A stretch of 64,000 bases of DNA from Antarctobacter aquimaris (GCF_900184945.1 NZ_FXYF01000021.1:1-64000), one strand, 5' to 3'; shown: positions 36,769-45,707, counted from the first letter of the stretch. Notes: generated from the sequence alone by a model not told the origin. Translations and numbers: made by a program.

Positions 36769-37752
36769 TTACTTGGCCAGGGCCTGTGCGCGGGCGACCA
36801 GGTCGTCTCCGCCGTCGACCTGCTCGGCAAAGGCCTTGTAGATCGGCGCCGAGGCTTCGATGAAGGCCTGCTTGTCGGCCTCGTTGACCTCCATGCCGGC
36901 GGCCTTGACCTTGTCCACCAGTTCGTTGTCGGCGGCAGCGCCTTCGGCCAGGGCCCAGTCCTGGACCGATGCGGCGACGGTCCTGACGGCGGCCTGCACG
37001 TCCTCCGGCAGGCTGTTCCAGCTGTCCAGCCCCGTGGTCAGGTAGGCCGGGGAATAGACGTGGCCGGTCATGCTCAGGTATTTCTGAACTTCCTGGAAGT
37101 TTGCGCCGGTGATGTTGGTCAGCGGGTTCTCCTGGCCGTCCATGGTTCCGGTCTGCAAGGCCACGAAGACCTCGGAAAAGGACATCGGCGTCGGGTTGGC
37201 GCCCCACGACTTGAACATGGCGACGCGCCATTCCGAAGACGGCGTGCGGATCTTGAGACCCTCAAGGTCCGCCGGGGTATTGATCGGCCGCGTGTTGTTG
37301 GTGATCTGGCGGAACCCGTTTTCCCAGGTCGACAGCACCTTCAGACCGGACTGCTCGGCCTTGGGCGCGAGTTCGCTTTGCACGATCTCGGTATCGATCG
37401 CCTTGAGATGGGCGCGATCCTGGACAAGGAAAGGCATGTCGAACAGCGCGAATTCGGGCGCCACGTTGGTCATGATCGATGAAATCAGGGTGAACTGGAC
37501 CGTGCCAAGCCGAAGCTTCTGCATGAGCTCCTTTTCATCGCCAAGCTGCGCATCGGCGTAGAACTGGACAACATGGGCATCGCCGAGTTCGGCCTGCAGG
37601 TCTTCGGCGAACTTGGCGGCGCTGCGTCCCTGCAGGCTGTTCGACGCGGCACCGACCGCCACGATGAATGTCTCGGCGGCGACCGACGCCGCAGACAGTG
37701 ACAGGGCGCAAACCATCAAGCTGGCGGACACACCATTGCGAAGCGATTTCAT
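36769..37752 (-). CDS. TRAP transporter solute-binding protein (DctP family)
   Basis: This is a 327-residue precursor with a signal peptide (MKSLRNGVSASLMVCALSLSAASVAA in pieces, cleavage before ETF). The DctP signatures LRLGTVQFTLISS, LKVLSTWENGFRQITNNTRPI and ALQTGTMDGQENPLTN carry the carboxylate-binding Arg region. It captures a sugar acid or similar carboxylate in the periplasm. AGGAGAGGAG precedes the start. It is the first gene of a six-gene operon. Confidence 0.93.
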   Translation of the reverse strand: MKSLRNGVSASLMVCALSLSAASVAAETFIVAVGAASNSLQGRSAAKFAEDLQAELGDAHVVQFYADAQLGDEKELMQKLRLGTVQFTLISSIMTNVAPEFALFDMPFLVQDRAHLKAIDTEIVQSELAPKAEQSGLKVLSTWENGFRQITNNTRPINTPADLEGLKIRTPSSEWRVAMFKSWGANPTPMSFSEVFVALQTGTMDGQENPLTNITGANFQEVQKYLSMTGHVYSPAYLTTGLDSWNSLPEDVQAAVRTVAASVQDWALAEGAAADNELVDKVKAAGMEVNEADKQAFIEASAPIYKAFAEQVDGGDDLVARAQALAK

Positions 37753-37797
37753 TGAGTGGTCTCCTCTCCTTGCGGCATGCAGGCGTGCATTTCCGCT

Positions 37798-37818
37798 ACA
37801 TGTATTTTGTATACATGT
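37798..37818. promoter_or_regulatory. Palindromic operator, probable GntR-family binding site
   Basis: Perfect 8-bp arms ACATGTAT and ATACATGT are separated by five bases, and TGTATACA sits inside. It lies between the TRAP operon and its divergent GntR regulator, 46 bp from dctP. GTATAC-centred palindromes are typical FCD-GntR operators. Confidence 0.65.
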
Positions 37819-37907
37819 GCAGAGTATGGACCGACAAGCCAAAACTGGATACCTTGTCCACGCATCGCCGATGTCTGAAATAAGCCATAATAAGTAGAGA
37901 GTTACCC

Positions 37908-38561
37908 ATGGCTCCATCTATCGCCATAACCAACCGCTCTCTCCACGATCAGGTTGTGACCCGTGTTCGCGACCTGATCATCGAGGGCAAGCTGGAGCCG
38001 GGAAGCCGAATCGATGAGGCGCAACTCATCGAGGACCTGGGCGTGTCGCGGACGCCCTTTCGCGAGGCGCTCCGCACGCTCGCCGCCGAAGGGCTGGTGA
38101 TCGTACGCCCGTCGAAAGGCAGCATCGTTCGGAAACTGACCCCCGAGGACGTGTTCTCGATGCTCGAGGTGCTGGGCCAGCTTGAGAGGCTGGCCGGTGA
38201 GCTCGCCTGCGTGCGAGCGAGCGACGAAGAGATCGGGGAATTGGTCGAGTTGCACGAGCGCATGATGGCCTGCTACCGCAAGCGCGACCGGATGCCGTAC
38301 TACAAGTTGAACCAGGAGTTTCACTCGCGGCTTGCAGAGCTTTCGAAGAACGAGACGCTGAAAGAGATGCAGTCGAACATCCAGGCCAGGCTGAAACGCA
38401 TTCGATACATCGGCAATCAGAAGCCTGACTCCTGGGACGGCGCGGTGGCGGATCACGAGAAAATGGTGCAGGCGCTGAAAGACAGGGATGGACCGGGCCT
38501 TGGCCAAGCCATGGAAAGCCATCTCATGAAGACCTGGGACCGCGTGAAGGACAGTATCTAG
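37908..38561 (+). CDS. GntR-family regulator with FCD domain, likely regulator of the TRAP operon
   Basis: This 217-residue protein has an N-terminal winged HTH (GSRIDEAQLIEDLGVSRTPFREALRTLA) and a C-terminal FCD domain with the metal-binding His/Asp pattern (NQEFHSRLAELSKN, VADHEKMVQALKD, AMESHLMKT). It is divergent from the TRAP/enolase operon and separated from it by the palindrome at 37798-37818. The effector is probably the transported acid or its keto-deoxy product (inference). Confidence 0.92.
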   Translation: MAPSIAITNRSLHDQVVTRVRDLIIEGKLEPGSRIDEAQLIEDLGVSRTPFREALRTLAAEGLVIVRPSKGSIVRKLTPEDVFSMLEVLGQLERLAGELACVRASDEEIGELVELHERMMACYRKRDRMPYYKLNQEFHSRLAELSKNETLKEMQSNIQARLKRIRYIGNQKPDSWDGAVADHEKMVQALKDRDGPGLGQAMESHLMKTWDRVKDSI

Positions 38562-38707
38562 TTTGGTCGACCCCCTCCGAGTGATCCAGACTGAATGTTC
38601 GTGCGTGATCTCTGGACTTTCGGGACGATGCTTGAGGGTGCCCTGGACGTTTTTCAACGCGGTCCGCTCCGCGCGCCTATGGCAGGGGATCGGGGCGCTG
38701 TGAACGA

Positions 38708-39214
38708 TCAGTCCTCGGCGGCCGGCGTCTCCCCGGACGCGCGCGTGATGAACAGATAGCGGACCAGGGCCGATCTGCGGGAGATGTTCAGCTTGGCGCA
38801 GGCACGCCGGCAGTGCTCGCGGACCGTGTGGGCGCTGATCCCCAGCTTGCGGGCGATCTCCTTGTCGGTCAGGCCCTCGGAGATCAGGCAGGCAACCTTG
38901 AGCTCGCGGTGCGTCAGGCGATGCGCAAACGACCGGTCATCTATGTTGGGCTGGCGGCGCGCGTCGCCGAAGACGACAAAGACATCGCCGTCGCACACGA
39001 TGCGGCCCGCGATCTGATCGCGCAGGGCGCCGCTTGCCGCCTCGTCGGGGGCGGACACCCAGTCTTCCTGGGGAATCGCGGCGAACCGGCGGCCCTTCAT
39101 CCGGAACTCCAGGATCTCCTCGCTCAGGTCCGACAGCCTGTCGGCCATCGACCCGGAACCGGCCGCTTGCAGCGGCACACCGGTGGTGCGCTTGTCGGCC
39201 GTAGGCGAAGTCAC
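38708..39214 (-). CDS. LuxR-type HTH protein, last gene of the orphan cluster
   Basis: In this 168-residue protein the C-terminal third is a LuxR/GerE helix-turn-helix (HRLTHRELKVACLISEGLTDKEIARKLGISAHTVREHCRRACAKLNISRRSALVRY in pieces). The N-terminal ~90 residues have no recognised receiver or autoinducer domain. GTG 39214 overlaps the methyltransferase stop (GTGA), so the two are coupled. The longer frame to 39466 is a shadow of the methyltransferase. It may regulate this cluster (inference). Confidence 0.75.
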   Translation of the reverse strand: MTSPTADKRTTGVPLQAAGSGSMADRLSDLSEEILEFRMKGRRFAAIPQEDWVSAPDEAASGALRDQIAGRIVCDGDVFVVFGDARRQPNIDDRSFAHRLTHRELKVACLISEGLTDKEIARKLGISAHTVREHCRRACAKLNISRRSALVRYLFITRASGETPAAED

Positions 39215-40143
39215 GCGCCCGGCTCCGTCGGACCGCGCGCGAGCCGGGCGACGACATGCACCCAGTCGCCGCTGCCCTCGGGCTCGGCCGGGCGCCAATC
39301 GAGGATCTGGAATCCCGACGCCGAAAGCCCCTGGCGAATCTCGTCGGCCGGATGCCAGCGCTGGCGATGCATTTCGGCGATCACCGGCGTCTCGCCTCGG
39401 ACGCCTTTCCGCATCAGGATCGCGACCGCGCTGCCGCGCCCCTCCGGGTCCAGGTGCACCCGCCATTCCGAACGGATGTCGCCAATCCGCACGCGCTGGC
39501 GTCCGCTTTTCGCCCCCTTGTTCGCGCCCTCGGGGATGAAGTCGAACATCAGCGTCCCACCGGGACGCAGCGCCGCCGAAAACCCGCGAAACGCCGCGGC
39601 CAGGTCGCCCGGCTCGGTCAGGTAGTTGAGCGTGTCAAAGGTGCAGGTCAGCGTGGAAACCGGTGCCGGCAGCCGCAGCTTGCGAATGTCCATTCGGATC
39701 AGCTCGACCTGCTTGCCCGCCAGCCGGCGTTCGGCCAGGCGCAGCATGTTGGCGGACCGGCCCACTCCGACAAGCTGCCCGCCAAAGCGCGTGAGGTAGT
39801 GCAGGAAGCGCCCGGTGCCGCAGCCGACATCGGCGATGCTGGACAGGTCGGCACAAAACCGCCGATGGCTTTGCGAAAACGCGTCGATCAGGCTGGGCAG
39901 AACGGCCTCGCCCATGGCCTTGTCGTAGATCGCGGCAAAGGCCGAATAGGGTGGCACCGCGCGAGGATTGTTGGCTTCGGTGTGCAAATTCACCGTCCCC
40001 CTGGGCAACGCGTTGAAACCATGCAATCTATTACTTTCACTGGCCTGCGCATCAGCATCTGGCACGCCCGCCGAACGGGTCGATTTTACCGCAGCGGGCG
40101 GCGATTCGTAACCGTCGTCTGACATCTTTGGATTGTCTGGCAT
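39211..40143 (-). CDS. Class I SAM-dependent methyltransferase
   Basis: This 310-residue protein has a polar, low-complexity first ~60 residues, then a Rossmann methyltransferase core: YSAFAAIYDKAM, motif I IADVGCGTGRFLHYL, motif II-like LIRMDIRKLRL, and post-motif TFDTLNYLTEPGDLAAAFRGF with LRPGGTLMFDF. The substrate is unknown (protein, small molecule or peptide are all possible). The start is uncertain: ATG 40143 is used, while TTG 40155 and ATG 40125 are alternatives. It sits between a serine protease and a LuxR protein in the orphan cluster. Confidence 0.8.
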   Translation of the reverse strand: MPDNPKMSDDGYESPPAAVKSTRSAGVPDADAQASESNRLHGFNALPRGTVNLHTEANNPRAVPPYSAFAAIYDKAMGEAVLPSLIDAFSQSHRRFCADLSSIADVGCGTGRFLHYLTRFGGQLVGVGRSANMLRLAERRLAGKQVELIRMDIRKLRLPAPVSTLTCTFDTLNYLTEPGDLAAAFRGFSAALRPGGTLMFDFIPEGANKGAKSGRQRVRIGDIRSEWRVHLDPEGRGSAVAILMRKGVRGETPVIAEMHRQRWHPADEIRQGLSASGFQILDWRPAEPEGSGDWVHVVARLARGPTEPGA

Positions 40144-40167
40144 GGTGCGTTTCAACTTCTGGTTATC

Positions 40168-40992
40168 CTAATTGGTGATCCTTTGCAGAACACCGCGCTG
40201 GTGGCAGGCGTCGATGATCGCGCGGCGCACTGTCGGGGTGATGCGGATGCCGGTGTTGAAGTGCCCCACCGGCGCCATCGGCGCGCCCGGGCGACAGCCC
40301 CAGGGTCCCCGGCCCGAGGGCCGCGGCCCGCGCGTATGGATCGCGATGACATCCCTGCGGCCACCGCCCGTGTCCAACCAGACCGGCGCGCCGGAATGCC
40401 CGGGGCAGGTGTCGACGCTGTAGGCAATCAGCCGGCGCCCGATCCGGTCCATGCGTTCGGCGTGGCACCAAAGCTCGCCGCGCCGCTTGTCCGAGGGGTA
40501 GCCCGCGATGTGCGCCAGGCGGCTGTCCCGCGCGCGGACCAGTTCAGCCGTGCCGGGCGCGGTCAGGCGGAGGGCAGGGCGCAATCCGGGAAAGCCGCGT
40601 GGCAGGATGATCACGCCATAGTCAAACAGCGGGTTCGTCTGCGTGACAAAGGCCGGATGCGCATACCAACGCTGCGCCCAGATCGCGCCGAAGGGCCGGT
40701 GCGGGCCATTTCGGCCGGCGGTGACCAGGATCCTGCGCGGGCCGCGGCGGCGCAGCGGCGAATACAGGCAGTGGCCCGCCGTGACGACAACCCGGTCGCC
40801 GATCAGAAACCCGGTGCTGCCGGACAGGCGGCCGCTGCCGAAATCCCGCTCGACATGGCACACCGACGACAGGGGCGGGGTGACGTTTCGCACCCGCCAG
40901 CGGCCGTCGAAGGGGCCGAGTACCGCGTAGTCCATCGCCTCGACCATCCGGTCGAGCGGAAGCGGGGTCCGTATGACCCCGCCAACCGTCAT
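40168..40992 (-). CDS. Trypsin-like serine protease (S1 fold)
   Basis: In this 274-residue protein the catalytic triad is visible: His74 in TAGHC, Asp124 in FDYGVI and Ser200 in CPGHSGAP. Cys75, Cys196 and others may form disulphides. The GHSGAP context resembles the V8/glutamyl-endopeptidase and trypsin-like bacterial branch. There is no Sec or Tat signal, so the site of action is unclear. Start overlaps the stop of the preceding gene (ATGA). A processing role on other cluster proteins is a hypothesis. Confidence 0.82.
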   Translation of the reverse strand: MTVGGVIRTPLPLDRMVEAMDYAVLGPFDGRWRVRNVTPPLSSVCHVERDFGSGRLSGSTGFLIGDRVVVTAGHCLYSPLRRRGPRRILVTAGRNGPHRPFGAIWAQRWYAHPAFVTQTNPLFDYGVIILPRGFPGLRPALRLTAPGTAELVRARDSRLAHIAGYPSDKRRGELWCHAERMDRIGRRLIAYSVDTCPGHSGAPVWLDTGGGRRDVIAIHTRGPRPSGRGPWGCRPGAPMAPVGHFNTGIRITPTVRRAIIDACHQRGVLQRITN

Positions 40993-41582
40993 GGCCTGGT
41001 GCCCTGGTCGTCCGCCGCGCCGTCGTCTTCGGGGGGGTCTTCCGGCACCTCGAAATCGACCGCGTCCCAGGCATCGTCGGGCGGCTGTTCGCCCTCGGGC
41101 TCCCTGGCCATGTCGAAGGTGTCCGGATCGTCCCAGTCTTCCCCGGGCGCGGCGTCACTGTCGGGCAGCGAAAGATCGGTCGCGCCGGCGTCCGGCAGGG
41201 CGAATGTGTCGATGGTGTCGTCTTCGGCGCTGTCGGCCAGCACGCGCCGCGTCAAGGCGTCCAGCAGGATGTCGGCATTCGGCCGCCCGCGCAGCCAATC
41301 GGCGGCATTGGTCAGAAACGCGCGCTCGTCGATGGCAAAGAGATCGTCGAGCGGCGCGTCACCCCTTGTCTCGGGACGCCGCGCCAGGGGATGTGCCCGC
41401 ACGACGTTGTCCCGGGGCGGATCGGGCGCGGGGTCGGGATCGTCCATCTGCCTGTGCGGCGCGGGCGTCTTGCGGCGCCCGGACTTTGGCGGTCGCGGCG
41501 GAAAGCGACCCAGCAGGGCCTGCAACTCGCGGTCGACGAGCCGGTCGAGCGCGTCCATGTCTTTGGTATGATCGGCTTTCAT
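40989..41582 (-). CDS. Acidic, probably disordered protein of unknown function
   Basis: In this 197-residue protein residues 1-25 look helical (DALDRLVDRELQALLGRF). A Pro/Arg-rich linker follows, then a short helical segment (LDDLFAIDERAFLTNAADWLRGR) and a final ~90 residues very rich in Asp/Glu/Pro. ATG 41582 was chosen because GGAG lies 8 nt upstream. No family is recognised. It may bind the basic partners encoded in the same cluster (inference). Confidence 0.65.
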   Translation of the reverse strand: MKADHTKDMDALDRLVDRELQALLGRFPPRPPKSGRRKTPAPHRQMDDPDPAPDPPRDNVVRAHPLARRPETRGDAPLDDLFAIDERAFLTNAADWLRGRPNADILLDALTRRVLADSAEDDTIDTFALPDAGATDLSLPDSDAAPGEDWDDPDTFDMAREPEGEQPPDDAWDAVDFEVPEDPPEDDGAADDQGTRP

Positions 41583-41599
41583 CCCGGGGTCTCCTCTGT

Positions 41600-42271
41600 T
41601 CACTCTTCGAAGGTCCACGTTCTGGGCGCATAGGTGTCGGTTCGTTCCTGCCGCTGCAAAACGATCTCGTAGGCGTGCAGCATGCGCCGGTCGCCGGTGG
41701 TCCCGTAGCGCAGCGGTTTCTTGAACGTGCTGAGGTGCACCATGGCCTTGGACCGGTCGGGCACCCGCGGGCTCATCTGGCTGTACCGGCCCTTGCCCTT
41801 GCGGATCGAGGGCGACCGGATCTGCGAGGGCGGCGTGAAATGTTTCAGGACCCGGAACCCGGCCGGGATCGTCGTCATGCCGATGTCGATCGGGCGGATG
41901 CGTCCACCCAGCGATATCCGGTAGAGGCGCAACCCGGGACGAAAGAACGGGCGCAACCGCACCGGCAGCCGACGGATCATCTCCGCCGATGGCCTGGCGC
42001 GGCGGGCATGCTTCATCGTCTCGTCAAGCCAGGCGGCGGCCCGCAGCAGGTTCGACAGCCGGACGCCGTTGCCCCAGCCGCCCCAGTCGCGCAACACCAG
42101 CTGCCCGGCAGGGGTGCCCGGCGCCGCGGGAATGCCGGGGTGGAGCGGGAACGACGGCAGCGCGGGCGCCGATGTCGCCTCCATCCGGGCCGCCGCCCGG
42201 CACCGTCGGCACCGGCAGGGCCTGTGGCCGACAGCGGTGCCGTGGTGGAGCCTTGTTGCTAGCATGTTCAT
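41600..42271 (-). CDS. Basic protein of unknown function
   Basis: This 223-residue protein is rich in Arg/Lys/Pro (IRRLPVRLRPFFRPGLRLYR; SPSIRKGKGRYSQ) with an N-terminal CRCRRC cluster. No signal peptide or known domain is seen. A very strong AGGAGGT ribosome site precedes the ATG. It starts 4 bp after the DUF4438 stop, so they are co-transcribed. Confidence 0.65.
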   Translation of the reverse strand: MNMLATRLHHGTAVGHRPCRCRRCRAAARMEATSAPALPSFPLHPGIPAAPGTPAGQLVLRDWGGWGNGVRLSNLLRAAAWLDETMKHARRARPSAEMIRRLPVRLRPFFRPGLRLYRISLGGRIRPIDIGMTTIPAGFRVLKHFTPPSQIRSPSIRKGKGRYSQMSPRVPDRSKAMVHLSTFKKPLRYGTTGDRRMLHAYEIVLQRQERTDTYAPRTWTFEE

Positions 42272-42275
42272 CGAT

Positions 42276-43292
42276 CTACCTCCTGGCTATCCTGGGCAGC
42301 TTTTCGACGTCGGCGGTTATCCGGGGCGCAAGATGGGATGTCTTCTCGACGAAGGTGCGCTGCGGTTTCGCGGCGGCGAGACGCCGTACGCCGTAAAGGC
42401 GGGCCAGATTGGCGGTGCGGTCGAGCCGTGGCTTGAGTCTCGAGGCCGGCCCGCTGAGGATCGTTGTCACCCCGGGCCCGTGCCCGGCCACGGTGCTGTC
42501 GCTGTGCACCACGACCCCCACTGTCAGGTGCCCGCCGGAAAAGGACCGGCCATAGCGCCCGTCGGCATCGGTGATCGCAACGAAATCTCCGAACCGCAGC
42601 CGGTCAAGGCCGTAGTGCGCGACGACCCGCCGGTCGAACAGCTGGATGTCGTAGTCGCCGCGCGCCGCCGAGGATTTGCCCAGCCCCGATCCCATCAGGG
42701 CGGCCGGCACCAGGTGCGTGACGGGAATGGAAAGCCGTCCGCCATCGACGCGCACGCCCAGCCGCACGATCAGGTCGGGTGCGGCGTTCATCACCGCCAC
42801 GTCCGGAAAGTCGAGCAGCCGCAGACCCTGGCCGATCGCCGCCACCTGGACCGGATCGCCCAGCCGCATCCTTCGCATCTGCGCCAGCGGGAAGTCGATC
42901 AGCACGTTCGCGACCCCGCCATGTTTGCCGGTGACGATGCCTTTTGCGCCGGCCGCCGGCCCGGCAGTCACCATGGCCACGTTGCCGACGCAGGCCAGGG
43001 CGTTCAGCGCCCGGTTCGCGGCGTCGCGCACGGATCCGCTGCTTTTTTCGGTGTTCCGGATCGACACGCCCGGTTCGAGGTGATCGGCGGCAAGCCCGAC
43101 GCAGCGGTCGCCGATGCGGTGGCTGTAGGTGATACCGCCGGATCCCGGCAGCACCCGCAGCCCGCCATCCTGGCCGATGCGATAGGCCGAGCCCTTGGTC
43201 AGCGGCGGGGCGATGCGGCCCGAGACGCTGATCCGCGCCAATTCGCGCAGGTTCATGCGCGGCGCGTCTATGGCGACCGCGCGCCCGGTCAC
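42276..43292 (-). CDS. DUF4438-like protein
   Basis: This 338-residue soluble protein has a stretch matching my recollection of DUF4438 (GIVTGKHGGVANVLIDFP, then MRLGDPVQVAAIGQGLRLLDFPDVAVMNAAPDLI). The family has no known function. GTG 43292 overlaps the upstream stop (GTGA) and begins right at the domain; the frame extension to 43745 is a shadow of the neighbour. The C-terminal ~60 residues are basic and Arg-rich. Confidence 0.72.
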   Translation of the reverse strand: MTGRAVAIDAPRMNLRELARISVSGRIAPPLTKGSAYRIGQDGGLRVLPGSGGITYSHRIGDRCVGLAADHLEPGVSIRNTEKSSGSVRDAANRALNALACVGNVAMVTAGPAAGAKGIVTGKHGGVANVLIDFPLAQMRRMRLGDPVQVAAIGQGLRLLDFPDVAVMNAAPDLIVRLGVRVDGGRLSIPVTHLVPAALMGSGLGKSSAARGDYDIQLFDRRVVAHYGLDRLRFGDFVAITDADGRYGRSFSGGHLTVGVVVHSDSTVAGHGPGVTTILSGPASRLKPRLDRTANLARLYGVRRLAAAKPQRTFVEKTSHLAPRITADVEKLPRIARR

Positions 43293-44080
43293 GGGGTCAC
43301 CTCGCACCAGATCGCCGACGCGCCGCTCCAGGGGTCGTGCTCGTCGGAATAGACCGCATCGTCCGGTTCGTACTCGGCGTCGTCCTCCAGCGCGGCCGTG
43401 ACCGCCCGCGGCGCCAGCACTTGCAGCGCCGCCACGCGGACCCCGCAGTCCAGTGCAAGCGCGACCGCCGGCGGTGGATCGGCGCCAAGTGCGGCCTGCG
43501 ACAGCCGCCGGGCCGAGCCGCCCTCGACCATGCGGCAGTCGATGGATGCGCTGTCCAGGAACCGTACGAGCCGCGGCGTGTCGTCCGCGCCGATGTCGGT
43601 CAGGATCACCGGTGCCTCGACCATGTTCAGCGCCGCCAGGGCCGCCGCGTCGCGCGCGCAGACCGTCAGCGCCGAGATCGGCCCATCGCTGGCCGCGAAT
43701 TGTTCGAGCAAGGTCGCGAATGTCTGCAGGCGGCGGGCGGCGCACTGGTCGAATTCCGGCGGCAGGCGGCTTTCGAACAGCAGGTCACCCACCCAGCAGA
43801 ACTGTTCCAACTGGGTCGACCCGGTCCAGATCGCGTGCCATTGGCGCAGCGACGGCAGCATCGCCTCGGTGGCCTCGCCCTCATCGGCGAATTCGGGGTA
43901 ATCGATGACCTCGAACCGTTGCAACAGGGCCCAAAGCCCCTGGACCAGCCACACCCGCCGCACCCTGGCCAGGGCGAGCGACAGCATCAGCCCGTGCTCG
44001 GAAAACGCAAGACGCCCGTCGATGATCAGGTCAGGGGATGTCGCGGATCGCCTGCTGCGTGCCGAAGGCAAATGTGTCAT
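43289..44080 (-). CDS. Cluster protein of unknown function
   Basis: This 263-residue protein is mostly helical and Ala/Leu-rich in the middle (LRQWHAIWTGSTQLEQFCWVGDLLFESRLPPEFD), with an acidic C-terminal tail (LEDDAEYEPDDAVYSDEHDPWSG). There is no signal peptide or recognised family. GAGGT precedes the start, which lies 9 bp after the upstream stop. It is coupled to the DUF4438 gene. Confidence 0.65.
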   Translation of the reverse strand: MTHLPSARSRRSATSPDLIIDGRLAFSEHGLMLSLALARVRRVWLVQGLWALLQRFEVIDYPEFADEGEATEAMLPSLRQWHAIWTGSTQLEQFCWVGDLLFESRLPPEFDQCAARRLQTFATLLEQFAASDGPISALTVCARDAAALAALNMVEAPVILTDIGADDTPRLVRFLDSASIDCRMVEGGSARRLSQAALGADPPPAVALALDCGVRVAALQVLAPRAVTAALEDDAEYEPDDAVYSDEHDPWSGASAIWCEVTP

Positions 44081-44089
44081 CGGTCAACC

Positions 44090-45190
44090 TCATGCCGGGA
44101 TCCGCGCCGCGCTGCGCTTGGGCAACCCTTGCGACCAGCGCAGCTGATCGGTGACGCCGGGGAACCTCCGGCCTTCGGCGGTCATCCGGTAGGCCGCGAT
44201 CCAGGCTTCGGCAAAGGCGGCGATCGGCCGGATTTCGGAGCGGAACACCTCGATGTCGATGGAGGTGTTGAAATCGTTGCCGGCGATGAATTCCAGGGCG
44301 CGCCGGCCGGCCTCGGCCATTTTCGAGCGTTGCGACAGCGGGGCATGACCCTTCAGGTGACGCTGCGAGATCTGTTCGATCACGTCCCATTTGTTGTTGG
44401 CGTCAAAACTTTTCAGGATGTCCGGCGACGCCAGCAGATCCAGCGTGGTCTGAAGGTACTGGCCGACCTCGTGGGTCAGCGCCAGGATGTTGCCATAGCT
44501 CGACCGGTCGAGGGCATAGCGCAGATCGGTCCCGAGCCGCTGGATCGACGCGATGTTGCCGTAGGGGCGGTCGTCGATCTGCTGCGAACCCTTGATCACC
44601 TCGCTGACCGTCAGGTCCCGGGTGTACTGCGCCATCGAGGACATGAAGGCGACGAACTGGTAGTGAAAGTTCTTGTTGACGACGGCGCCGGCCGGGGCTG
44701 GCCCCGCGCCGTAGTTGAACACGCGCCGATAGGCGATCATCCGGTCGCGGCGCGAATAGCGCAGCGGCTTCCATTTCTCCAGGATATACAGGCTGCGCGC
44801 GCCCGGACCCTGCTGAATCCGCAGGCGGCCCAACTGGAACAGCTTGCGCAGCACGTCGATCACCTCGAACACCTTCATGCGTTCGTGCTGATAGATGTAA
44901 TAGAGTTCGGCCGTGGCATGCAGCTGGCTGGGAATGACGGCGGCGTCGAAATCGGGCTTGATCCGGTGGTAGGGCAGATCGCCGAAGGGTTTGACGCCTT
45001 CACCGCCAAAGCCGATCAGATCGGCAAAGCCGAAGCTTTCACCGCCGGTTTCCTCCAGCAGCGCCTGGAACCTCTCTTCGAACTGGCGCTCGAAGGCGGC
45101 GCGCTCGTCTGCGCTGAGGTTGTTCAGTTCCTCGCGATAGAACCGCTGGAACAGCCGCTTCAGGGTTTCGTTTGTTTCAAAAGGTAGCAT
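44090..45190 (-). CDS. Cluster protein of unknown function
   Basis: This 366-residue helical protein of even composition has no signal peptide and no motif I can assign. It is one of the most protein-like sequences of the cluster (for example HATAELYYIYQHERMKVFEVIDVL and YLQTTLDLLASPDILKSFD). The GAGGTT ribosome site is 5 nt before ATG. It lies 34 bp after the small coiled-coil gene. Confidence 0.72.
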   Translation of the reverse strand: MLPFETNETLKRLFQRFYREELNNLSADERAAFERQFEERFQALLEETGGESFGFADLIGFGGEGVKPFGDLPYHRIKPDFDAAVIPSQLHATAELYYIYQHERMKVFEVIDVLRKLFQLGRLRIQQGPGARSLYILEKWKPLRYSRRDRMIAYRRVFNYGAGPAPAGAVVNKNFHYQFVAFMSSMAQYTRDLTVSEVIKGSQQIDDRPYGNIASIQRLGTDLRYALDRSSYGNILALTHEVGQYLQTTLDLLASPDILKSFDANNKWDVIEQISQRHLKGHAPLSQRSKMAEAGRRALEFIAGNDFNTSIDIEVFRSEIRPIAAFAEAWIAAYRMTAEGRRFPGVTDQLRWSQGLPKRSAARIPA

Positions 45191-45224
45191 GGCGGAACCT
45201 CAGGTTGTTCGAGCCGCGGGGCAG

Positions 45225-45695
45225 TCAGGTCGCCGATTTCTCGGTTTCGGCGCAGATGTCGTAGAGCAGTTCCAGGTCGTTGGGCGCTGGCGGCGGGCCG
45301 TATTTGCCGGGATCCGTCTTGTGGATCTTCTCGAGATCCTCCGACAGCTTCTGCGAGGGTCTCTTGCCGCGGCCAGCCGAGATCATCGCGACCGATTTGA
45401 CGTCCGGGTAGCCGGCCGCGATCAGGGAGGCCGCAAGCGGTTCGTCCTGTACGAATTTCCGGTCCCTTGCGTCGATTCCTACAACCAGCAATCGGTAGAT
45501 CCGCAGGTAATGGGCCTTCTTCAGGTGCTGGACGTCCTTTTCCAGATCATCGATCCGGCTGTTGAGCTTCCTCAGCCAGTCATCGTTGCCGCCGGCCTCG
45601 GCGATTGCCTTGGCCGTGGCGTCGACCGAGGTCGAAATCGTCGTTCCGATGCCGGACAGCCGGGCGTGGAGAGCGGTAACGGGCACGCGGGCCAT
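45225..45695 (-). CDS. Small coiled-coil cluster protein
   Basis: This 156-residue protein has an N-terminal helix rich in Ser/Thr/Ala, then a short charged heptad segment (LRKLNSRIDDLEKDVQHLKKA, residues about 41-61) likely to dimerise. A central beta-like LRIYRLLVVGIDARDRKFV segment follows. It starts after a very strong AGGAGGTG site. No family is recognised. Confidence 0.68.
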   Translation of the reverse strand: MARVPVTALHARLSGIGTTISTSVDATAKAIAEAGGNDDWLRKLNSRIDDLEKDVQHLKKAHYLRIYRLLVVGIDARDRKFVQDEPLAASLIAAGYPDVKSVAMISAGRGKRPSQKLSEDLEKIHKTDPGKYGPPPAPNDLELLYDICAETEKSAT

Positions 45696-45707
45696 GATGA
45701 CACCTCC

